Below, one piece after another: positions 1 through 5,799 of a stretch of 6,557 bases of DNA. The stretch lies in the NCBI GenBank assembly GCA_913020625.1, contig CAJVZX010000040.1:1-6557 (forward strand), given 5' to 3'. The position numbers and the translations under genes were made by a program. The notes beneath the pieces were generated by a model, which searched no databases, was not told the DNA's origin, and saw only the letters and a list, made by a program, of their open reading frames with translations. The first letter of the stretch is position 1, and each line of letters begins with the position of its first letter. The stretch comes from an uncultured Pelagibacterales bacterium. GTDB taxonomy: Bacteria > Pseudomonadota > Alphaproteobacteria > Pelagibacterales > Pelagibacteraceae.

Positions 1-743
1 GTCATTCTTCGTTCACCATCTTTTATTGATGCTGCCAAAGAATATTTTTCTACAGCCAAAAAACCAGTTTTTATGCCATCTACCCCAATATCTCTAAATA
101 ACAACGTGTTTCTGTTTTTTTGAGTAATGGGATCTCCACCAGTGCGATCCCAAGTAAATGTAGTCTCTTTATAGTAAGGATAATATTCAGGGTAATATTG
201 GATCATGTGCCTAGATAATTTTAAAATATCTTCAACAGTAGAATAATTATTAGGATCATTTATACCTGATGAGTTGGCAAAATTTGTATTTTTTAAACCA
301 ATATCTTTAGCTTTCTCATTCATTAAAGTAACAAAATCTTCTTCAGTACCAGATAATCCCTCAGCTAAAGCAATACATGCGTCATTACCAGAAACTATAA
401 TTATTCCTTTAAGTAAATCTTCGACGGACACCTTGTCATTTGGCATTATAAACATTGATGAATAACCACTTTGTGACATTCTCCAAGCATTTTCAGAAAT
501 TGTAATCATTTCATCCAAAGAAGTTTCTCCCTTTTTGAGTAAATCAAACACAATAATTGTAGTCATTATTTTTGTCATTGATGCAGGATAAATTCGTGTC
601 TTAGAATCTTTTTCATAAAGAATATTACCGGATAAATGGTCTTGTAAAATAACATAAGGCGCTTCAATTTCAATTTTAGAAAATGTTTTTTGACAACTTA
701 TTAAAAAAATTAAAAAAAATAAAAAAAATTTTAAATATCGCAT
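1..743 (-). CDS. dacA: D-alanyl-D-alanine carboxypeptidase (PBP5/DacA-type, peptidase S11), 3' end cut by window edge
   Basis: The enzyme trims the terminal D-Ala from peptidoglycan pentapeptides in the periplasm and so limits cross-linking. Translating the minus strand from the ATG at 743 gives 247 open residues before the left edge. All three penicillin-binding-protein motifs are present: SxxK as SMTK at residues 55-58 (Ser55 nucleophile), SxN as SGN at 118-120, and KTG at 225-227. The N-terminus is a hydrophobic signal (residues 4-16) ending in Leu-Ile-Ser-Cys17, which matches a lipobox. The C-terminal PBP5 beta domain and usual amphipathic membrane anchor lie outside the window. The start is 2 bp after the stop of the RlpA-like gene, and a weak purine-rich AGAG precedes it, so translational coupling is likely. 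Family assignment is firm; the exact paralogue name (dacA, dacC or dacF) is not decidable here. Confidence 0.93.
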   Translation of the reverse strand, partial: MRYLKFFLFFLIFLISCQKTFSKIEIEAPYVILQDHLSGNILYEKDSKTRIYPASMTKIMTTIIVFDLLKKGETSLDEMITISENAWRMSQSGYSSMFIMPNDKVSVEDLLKGIIIVSGNDACIALAEGLSGTEEDFVTLMNEKAKDIGLKNTNFANSSGINDPNNYSTVEDILKLSRHMIQYYPEYYPYYKETTFTWDRTGGDPITQKNRNTLLFRDIGVDGIKTGFLAVEKYSLAASIKDGERRM

Positions 744-745
744 CT

Positions 746-1570
746 TTATTCTCTATATATGTTTAAATCCTCAAAACCTAAATTATTTAAACTAATATAA
801 ACAAACTTTAAAGCATTAAAATTTTTAAAAGGTCCGACTGAAAGCCTATATTTATTATCATTAATTTTTTTGATTAAAAAATTCCTTATTTTGGTTTGTT
901 TGATTAAATCATTTTTTAAGTTTTTTGCTGAATCAAAGTAATAAAAATCAGCTATAACTAATATAAACTTATTCTTTTTTGCTATATTTATTTTTACACC
1001 CATCTTCTCCTTTGATAAATCATCCATTTTGATTTCATCAACAGGAATTTTTTCAGCTACATTTTTTTCCTCATCGAATGTCACGCCCTCTTTTGCAACA
1101 AAAGTTATATTTTTTTTTGTCTCAAATAATTCTACATACGGATTATTAAAATCAAGTCCTAAATTTTTTGCAGTTTTTCTGCTTATCACAACATTAAATA
1201 TTTTAGGATAATTAGCCAACTTATGAATTTTAGTTTCTACAACTTTTGAATTCTCAGGGTTAATAATTTTCACAGGAGTTCCTTTTTTTAAAAAGGAATG
1301 CAAAACTATAACTTTTGTATCATTTATTCGTTTATCAATATCTTTTCTAAGATCCAATTTTTTATTAATAACTCCTTCTTTATAAAGATCTTGATCATAA
1401 ATTAAAGCAAATCCATGTGAACTGTGAAAAAAAAAAATTTCTTCTTTACGTTTTTTTTCTGTCAGAATAAATCTGCCAGAATCTTTATCATAGACAATTT
1501 TTTTATTTTCAGCACATGAGCTTAGTGCTAAAACTAAGAAAAAAAAAATGCTAATTTTAATTAATTTCAT
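746..1570 (-). CDS. rlpA: RlpA-like lipoprotein with degenerate double-psi beta-barrel and C-terminal SPOR domain
   Basis: This is a 274-residue predicted outer-membrane lipoprotein. It has a signal peptide with lipobox Leu-Ser-Ser-Cys19. A double-psi beta-barrel follows at about residues 50-150, recognisable from GxAxxY (53-58), the HSFLKKGTPVKI stretch (91-102) and SRKTAKNLGL (130-139). A lysine/acid-rich linker leads to a SPOR domain at about 200-272, with YRLSVGPF at 241-248. SPOR domains bind glycan strands stripped of stem peptides at the division septum. In typical RlpA lytic transglycosylases the barrel carries a conserved NDRGPF-type segment with the catalytic Asp; here the aligned segment (about 115-122) reads IHKLANYP, with Lys117 at the Asp position. 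His91 does align with the family's conserved His. Transglycosylase activity is therefore doubtful and a structural role is more likely. The start ATG overlaps the mltB stop by 4 bp (ATGA), and dacA follows after 2 bp. Confidence 0.85.
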   Translation of the reverse strand: MKLIKISIFFFLVLALSSCAENKKIVYDKDSGRFILTEKKRKEEIFFFHSSHGFALIYDQDLYKEGVINKKLDLRKDIDKRINDTKVIVLHSFLKKGTPVKIINPENSKVVETKIHKLANYPKIFNVVISRKTAKNLGLDFNNPYVELFETKKNITFVAKEGVTFDEEKNVAEKIPVDEIKMDDLSKEKMGVKINIAKKNKFILVIADFYYFDSAKNLKNDLIKQTKIRNFLIKKINDNKYRLSVGPFKNFNALKFVYISLNNLGFEDLNIYRE

Positions 1571-2562
1571 ATTTTAATCATTTTAGCTAATGTACACACG
1601 CTAATTCCAAATCTTAGAGATTTGTTCCATTTTAAAATTTTTTCATAATTACTAAAAACTAGATAAGTAGGCGTATTGGGTTCACCATCCGGTAATATTA
1701 ATGCTGCCTTATAATTAGTTTGTAAATCTGAACCATCTATATTAACAACTCCCATTTTTTTCCATTCAGAAATTTTTAATCTGTGATGAATTTTTCGTGC
1801 TGAAAAATTAACATATTTTTTCTTAATTTTTTTGGTTGTGTTTACTTGAAAAAGACATGGATATTCTCTTTTCCAGCCGATTTTATTAATATAATTTGCA
1901 GCAGATGCTAAAGAATCCTCTAATGAATTTTTTAGTTCAATCTTCTCATTATTATCGTAATCAATGGCGTATTTTTTGATAGTTGATGGCATAAATTGAA
2001 AATTGCCATAAGCTCCTGCCCAAGATCCATAATATTTACTCGGATCAATTAATTTTTTATCTATCAATTGTAATACAGTGAACAATTGTGATGAAAAGAA
2101 ATCACTTCTTCTTTTGTCGTAACTTAATGTTGCTAAGGATGAAATAATATCCATCTTACCAACATACTTCCCATAAATTGTTTCTATCCCCCACAAAGAT
2201 AATAAGATTTCTTTATCAACATTAAATTTGTTCTCAATTTCGTTAAATAATTGGTTATTTTTTTTTAATAACTTTCGAGCTTCTTTTACTTTTTTTGGAG
2301 TTGCTCTTTTTTTAACGTATGTGATTGTATCTTCAAAAAATTCAGGTTGTTTACGATCATAAATAATAACTTGCTCTAAAAATTTTACATTTTTAAAAGC
2401 AATATTAATAGTTTCTCGTGAAATACCTTTTTTTAATACTTTGTTTTTATATGACAAAAGCCATTCTTCGAAACTTTTATCTGAGTTATCAGCTAAAGCA
2501 GAAGTAAAAAAAGAAATTATAAACAAGAACAAAAAAATAACAATTTTAAAAAAAGAGTACAT
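1567..2562 (-). CDS. mltB: Lytic murein transglycosylase, MltB family (SLT_2)
   Basis: The enzyme cleaves the MurNAc-GlcNAc bond of peptidoglycan, forming 1,6-anhydro-MurNAc, in the periplasm. Counting from the ATG at 2562 the protein is 331 residues. A signal peptide (about 1-24) ends in Ala-Leu-Ala, so it looks like a signal peptidase I substrate, whereas E. coli MltB is a lipoprotein. Family hallmarks are DRKQPEF (69-75), GIETIYGKYVGK with catalytic Glu127 (125-136), and GSWAGAYGNFQFMPS (179-193). No separate C-terminal peptidoglycan-binding domain is visible. An in-frame GTG at 2577 would add five residues, but I prefer the ATG because it puts the positively charged signal-peptide start at the normal length. 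Neither start has a Shine-Dalgarno sequence. It is the first gene of a mltB-rlpA-dacA block, 54 bp after the dehydrogenase gene. Confidence 0.93.
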   Translation of the reverse strand: MYSFFKIVIFLFLFIISFFTSALADNSDKSFEEWLLSYKNKVLKKGISRETINIAFKNVKFLEQVIIYDRKQPEFFEDTITYVKKRATPKKVKEARKLLKKNNQLFNEIENKFNVDKEILLSLWGIETIYGKYVGKMDIISSLATLSYDKRRSDFFSSQLFTVLQLIDKKLIDPSKYYGSWAGAYGNFQFMPSTIKKYAIDYDNNEKIELKNSLEDSLASAANYINKIGWKREYPCLFQVNTTKKIKKKYVNFSARKIHHRLKISEWKKMGVVNIDGSDLQTNYKAALILPDGEPNTPTYLVFSNYEKILKWNKSLRFGISVCTLAKMIKI

Positions 2563-2569
2563 GAGATTA

Positions 2570-2578
2570 ATTATCACA
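2570..2578 (-). promoter_or_regulatory. Possible extended -10 promoter element for the mltB-rlpA-dacA block
   Basis: On the minus strand the spacer upstream of mltB contains TGTGATAAT, an extended -10-like sequence (TG, one base, then GATAAT). Its downstream end is 7 bases before the ATG at 2562, so transcription would begin at or next to that ATG and give a leaderless mRNA. This fits the lack of a ribosome binding site. No good -35 hexamer lies 15-18 bases upstream (AATGGT at 17, TGGTTA at 15). In DNA this AT-rich such matches arise by chance, so the call is tentative. Confidence 0.22.
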
Positions 2579-2616
2579 TGAAATAAGGTTTAACCATTTT
2601 ATTAAATTTATGTAGT

Positions 2617-3636
2617 TCATGCTTCGTTTATGCGAGTCCATGCGCTACGTTTGGCGACGAAATCAGTTGTCTGGTTATTTTCTTGGCTTTCTTCAAGTAC
2701 AACTTTAAGACGATCGCTAATTTTTGCTAGATAATTTTCTAAAAAATTTTCAGTCCCATTAATTTCACATGCTATTGCAATTACACCGCCTGAATTCACC
2801 AGAAAATCAGGTGAATATATTATATTATTCTTCATTAACCATTCTCCGGTTGCTAGACTATCAAGTTGATTATTTGCTGCACCAACTATTGCTTTACATT
2901 TGAGATAGCCCTTATTTGATGAATTTATTGCTCCACCCATGGCGCAAGGTGAAATTATATCACATTCTGTTTTGAATAAATCATCAGGTTTTGTTTCTAT
3001 AAATTTAATTTCTTTTTTTAATTCCTTAATTAACTCTGAATTGATGCTTGATACTGTCACTTTAGCTCCAGCTTTAACAAGCATTTTGGCTAATTTACTA
3101 CCAACTTTTCCTATTCCACTAATTGCTAAATGAATGTTTTGTACTCTGACGTTATTATATAGAAAATCACACGTACATTGAATTGCGTTAAATATGCCTC
3201 TTGCTGTTGGGGCTGAAGTTTCTACGTTTATACCATAAACATACTTTGTCTCTTTAGAACATTCTATTAAATCTTCTTTAAACGTATTAACATCTCCTGC
3301 TGTGAGGTATTTACCTTGTAAATATTCAACTGCTTCTGCATAACTTCGATAAAGTTCTGGTGTTTTTTTTATGCCATTAAGATTAAGGGTTGCTTTTCCA
3401 CCTCCAAAATTAATTCCACAAATGCTATTTTTAAGAGTCATCGCCTCAGAAAGATTTAAAGCATCAGTTTTTTGTTCATCAAAACTATTGTATGACCATG
3501 TTCGAACACCTCCCAAAGCAGGTCCAAGTTTAGTATTATGTATTGAGATAATACAATCTAACTGGGTAGTTTCGTTAGTTGCGTGAATAACTCTCTCATA
3601 ACCTTTAATTGGAATTTCTTTTATTTTCAAAGACAT
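2617..3636 (-). CDS. Glu/Leu/Phe/Val dehydrogenase family protein, leucine-dehydrogenase-like
   Basis: The family reversibly deaminates L-amino acids to 2-keto acids and ammonia with NAD(P). From the ATG at 3636 the protein is 339 residues, close to the size of Bacillus leucine dehydrogenases. An upstream in-frame TTG at 3642 is possible but less likely. The substrate domain has LGPALGGVR (37-45), MTLK with Lys69, GGGK with Lys81 (the two active-site lysines, 12 apart as in LeuDH) and TAGDVNT with catalytic Asp115. The nucleotide domain has GIGKVG (174-179), CDIISPCAMGGAIN (225-238), GAANNQL (252-258) and DFLVNSGG (277-284). After the second Rossmann strand, LeuDH normally has VTDIN, whose Asp holds the NAD ribose; here it is VSSIN with Ser197, so coenzyme preference may differ. 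Branched-chain substrates are the best guess, not proven. It follows the epimerase by 23 bp, without a visible ribosome binding site. Confidence 0.88.
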   Translation of the reverse strand: MSLKIKEIPIKGYERVIHATNETTQLDCIISIHNTKLGPALGGVRTWSYNSFDEQKTDALNLSEAMTLKNSICGINFGGGKATLNLNGIKKTPELYRSYAEAVEYLQGKYLTAGDVNTFKEDLIECSKETKYVYGINVETSAPTARGIFNAIQCTCDFLYNNVRVQNIHLAISGIGKVGSKLAKMLVKAGAKVTVSSINSELIKELKKEIKFIETKPDDLFKTECDIISPCAMGGAINSSNKGYLKCKAIVGAANNQLDSLATGEWLMKNNIIYSPDFLVNSGGVIAIACEINGTENFLENYLAKISDRLKVVLEESQENNQTTDFVAKRSAWTRINEA

Positions 3637-3659
3637 AGTCAATAATTCTATGAAAAAAA

Positions 3660-4598
3660 TTAATAATTATTAATAATATTTTCTTTGGTATGTGTGAATA
3701 CTTTTATTAATTCGTTAATACCAACTTCAATTTTAATTTTTGCTCTAAAACCTTTTTTTTCTATTTTTTTATTACTTACAAAATAATCTCTTTGGTCAGG
3801 ATCTTTCTTATTTTTTATTATTTTAATTTTTAAATATTTTAATCTATTCTTAATTTTTTTTGCCAGCATTAATTTGCTTAGATTTGCAGATGATAATCCC
3901 AGATTATATATGTTCGATTTGAGTTTATTAAAATTTTTTACTGAATAAACGATAGCATCCACAACATCTTTGACGTGTATAAAATTCCTTCTAAAATGAG
4001 GCTCGTAAAGTTTTAGTTCTTTTTTATTGATTGAATTATAAACAAAATTATTAACCAGAAGATCAGTTCTCATTCTATACGAATTTCCAAAAACAGTAGC
4101 TAATCTAAAACATATAACATTTTTAGATTCCATAACCATTTTTTCAGCTTCAACTTTTGTAATTCCGTACAAGGATATAGGTTTTAAAGGTGAATTTTCA
4201 TCACAAAATTTATCCTTTTTCCCGATGCCATAACCTGAATTGGAAGTTAAAAAAATTATTTTATTCTTTTTTCTTGTATTTTTCATTAAAAACTTTATCG
4301 AATCTAGATTTACAGAGACGGCTTCTTTTTTATTTTTTTTACATAAAGGGGCCCCAACCAAAGCTGCTAACGGAATTATAAATTCGTTTTTCTTTATTTC
4401 TTTTTTAATTAAATTTTTATTTCTAACGTCATCAACTATTAATTTGAAATTTTTATTAAAGCAAAGATGATTTAGAGATGTTGATGAATATTTTAATAAA
4501 TCTATTACAGTAACTTTGTAACCAAGTTGGACTAATTTTGAAACTAACATTGATCCTATATATCCCGCTCCCCCAGTAACCAAAACTTTTTTTTTCAT
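3660..4598 (-). CDS. NAD-dependent epimerase/dehydratase (extended SDR), nucleotide-sugar modifying
   Basis: This 312-residue cytosolic protein is an extended short-chain dehydrogenase/reductase. It has the N-terminal Rossmann motif GGAGYIG (9-15), Asp33 at the end of strand 2 (favouring NAD), DDV at 56-58 for the adenine contact, the segment PLAALVGAP (76-84), a Thr-Ser pair at 118-119 and the catalytic Tyr144-x3-Lys148. RNFIHVKDVVDA in the C-terminal half and a final GINELIKVF-type helix are typical of sugar-nucleotide epimerases, 4,6-dehydratases and 4-keto reductases. The substrate cannot be read from sequence. Its start lies 2 bp after the ColD-like dehydratase stop, so the two are almost certainly co-transcribed and probably act in sequence, for example as a C4 reductase or C5 epimerase on the 4-keto product. 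The ATG is followed directly by a run of nine A residues. The preceding gene end and a weak RBS context leave no better start. Confidence 0.88.
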   Translation of the reverse strand: MKKKVLVTGGAGYIGSMLVSKLVQLGYKVTVIDLLKYSSTSLNHLCFNKNFKLIVDDVRNKNLIKKEIKKNEFIIPLAALVGAPLCKKNKKEAVSVNLDSIKFLMKNTRKKNKIIFLTSNSGYGIGKKDKFCDENSPLKPISLYGITKVEAEKMVMESKNVICFRLATVFGNSYRMRTDLLVNNFVYNSINKKELKLYEPHFRRNFIHVKDVVDAIVYSVKNFNKLKSNIYNLGLSSANLSKLMLAKKIKNRLKYLKIKIIKNKKDPDQRDYFVSNKKIEKKGFRAKIKIEVGINELIKVFTHTKENIINNY

Positions 4599-4600
4599 AA

Positions 4601-5773
4601 CTATATTCGATTTAAAATATTACAAATTTTTTTTATTTTACTTTTAGACAAAGATGGATAATTTCCTACGTAATAACCAAAAAAATGAATGTGTTCAACC
4701 TCGATAAAAGTTTTTAAATTTATTTTCTTAGCAATTTCTTTTAAATAAGGCTGTCTCAATTGATTTCCACCACCAGCACTACCTCTTCTAAACTCAATTT
4801 TATTTTTTGTGAGATTTTTTTCAAAATAATTTCTGAGTTTTAAACTTTTTGTTTTTAAAATAACAGGAAAAGCATAATTACAACTACCCTCAAGATCAAA
4901 ATCAGTTCTGTATTTGGTGTTGTCAAGTAACTTTAAAAAAAGCCTAAAATTTTCTTTTCTTTTATTATTATTTCTGTCCAATGACCTGAGTTGACTCAAA
5001 CCAATAGCAGCACCTATTTCATTATTTCTGAAATTATAACCGGGGTAAAGAAAAATAAATTTTGGTGAAAGGTAAGGATATTTTTTTGCAATTTTTTTTT
5101 CAAATAATAGATTATTTGATTCTCTTATCATACCGTGAGATCTCAGCATTTTTAGCATTTCATAAATATTCTTATCATTTGTACATATCATGCCGCCTTC
5201 AATAGTCGTCATATGATGTGCGTAGTAAAAAGAAAAATTAGATATCTTTCCAAAAGTTCCTAATTTTTTTTTTTTAAATGTTGCGCCATGAGATTCGCTA
5301 ACATCTTCTATTAGAGTAACATTTCTTTTTTTCAGAAAAGAAATTAATTTTGTCGTCAATCCATTAAAACCTTGTGCGTGTGTTATAAAAACAGCTAAAG
5401 TATTTTTATTAACTTTTTTAATTATTTCATTCGTCGACATACATAAATTTCTAGGATTTATATCTACAAAAACAGGTTTAAAATTATTTTGAATTACTGA
5501 ATTTATATCAGAAATCCACGTTAAGGCAGGTAAAATTACTTCCCCTTTTCCGTATAAAATTTTTAAAGCGGCCATTGTCAAAAAATTCGCTGAAGAACCT
5601 GAATTTACAAATACACTATATTTAATCCCAAGCCATCTAGACCATTTTTTTTCAAACATCTTAACGTATTTTGATTGAGTTAATATTTCATTTTTTATTT
5701 TAAGCATTTTTATTGCCGCACCCATGTCAGTGTTAGTAAAATTATTGTGCATTAGTGGATGATAAAATTTCAT
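4601..5773 (-). CDS. ColD/RfbH-like PLP-dependent nucleotide-sugar C3-dehydratase (DegT/DnrJ/EryC1/StrS fold)
   Basis: This 390-residue fold-type I PLP protein would normally be labelled a sugar aminotransferase. PLP features are NSGSSAN (57-63, phosphate contact), IEDVSESHGA with Asp157 facing the pyridine nitrogen, and Ser181. In the aminotransferases the internal-aldimine Lys sits six residues after the Phe of an FSF motif. Here that position is His186, in FSFYYAHHMTTIEGG (180-194). This His-for-Lys change is the signature of GDP-4-keto-6-deoxymannose 3-dehydratase (ColD) and CDP-4-keto-6-deoxyglucose 3-dehydrase (RfbH/E1), which remove the C3 hydroxyl. The RSHGM motif after the active site and GYNFRNNEIGAAIGLSQL further on also resemble ColD. 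RfbH's four-cysteine iron-sulfur site is not evident, so the ColD type is favoured. The gene sits between a sugar kinase (26 bp upstream) and an epimerase (2 bp downstream). No Shine-Dalgarno precedes the ATG. Confidence 0.88.
   Translation of the reverse strand: MKFYHPLMHNNFTNTDMGAAIKMLKIKNEILTQSKYVKMFEKKWSRWLGIKYSVFVNSGSSANFLTMAALKILYGKGEVILPALTWISDINSVIQNNFKPVFVDINPRNLCMSTNEIIKKVNKNTLAVFITHAQGFNGLTTKLISFLKKRNVTLIEDVSESHGATFKKKKLGTFGKISNFSFYYAHHMTTIEGGMICTNDKNIYEMLKMLRSHGMIRESNNLLFEKKIAKKYPYLSPKFIFLYPGYNFRNNEIGAAIGLSQLRSLDRNNNKRKENFRLFLKLLDNTKYRTDFDLEGSCNYAFPVILKTKSLKLRNYFEKNLTKNKIEFRRGSAGGGNQLRQPYLKEIAKKINLKTFIEVEHIHFFGYYVGNYPSLSKSKIKKICNILNRI
5264..5275 (-). repeat. 12-base poly-A tract (coding strand) inside the ColD-like gene
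   Basis: Twelve consecutive T on the plus strand encode Lys167-Lys170 of the dehydratase, about 16 codons before active-site His186. The reading frame is intact as given. Such a tract is prone to replication or transcriptional slippage, and one base gained or lost would abolish the active site. Comparable but shorter runs occur elsewhere (11 bases at 1427-1437 in the RlpA-like gene, 10 at 1539-1548, 9 at 4587-4595), so base composition alone could explain it. Confidence 0.6.
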
Positions 5774-5799
5774 ATGGATAATAATCGATAATTGATAAA

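Noticed and set aside
274..465. Plus-strand 63-codon open frame
   Set aside because: It lies antisense within the carboxypeptidase gene, whose SxN-to-KTG region is clearly coding on the minus strand; the translation shows no family resemblance.
685..735. Dense A-rich tract that could be read as a terminator or bent DNA
   Set aside because: It encodes the Phe/Leu-rich signal peptide of the carboxypeptidase and has no stem preceding it.
1029..1211. Plus-strand 60-codon open frame
   Set aside because: It is antisense to the RlpA-like barrel and linker, with a translation typical of a shadow frame.
2588..2596. Short inverted repeat GGTTTAACC between the dehydrogenase and mltB
   Set aside because: The arms are only 4 bases and there is no supporting copy, so neither an operator nor a terminator can be claimed.
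2939..3586. Two plus-strand open frames (2939-3133 and 3371-3586)
   Set aside because: Both are antisense to the dehydrogenase, over its GIGKVG and GGGK segments, and neither has a recognisable start context or domain.
3660..3673. Perfect 14-base palindrome TTAATAATTATTAA at the end of the epimerase gene
   Set aside because: It is made only of A and T, overlaps the Asn-Asn-Tyr-stop codons, and would form a very weak hairpin; it is too simple to call an operator or terminator.
4190..4470. Two overlapping plus-strand open frames rich in Phe and Leu
   Set aside because: They are the reverse complement of Lys- and Asn-rich codons of the epimerase; apparent membrane character is an artefact of A-rich coding DNA.
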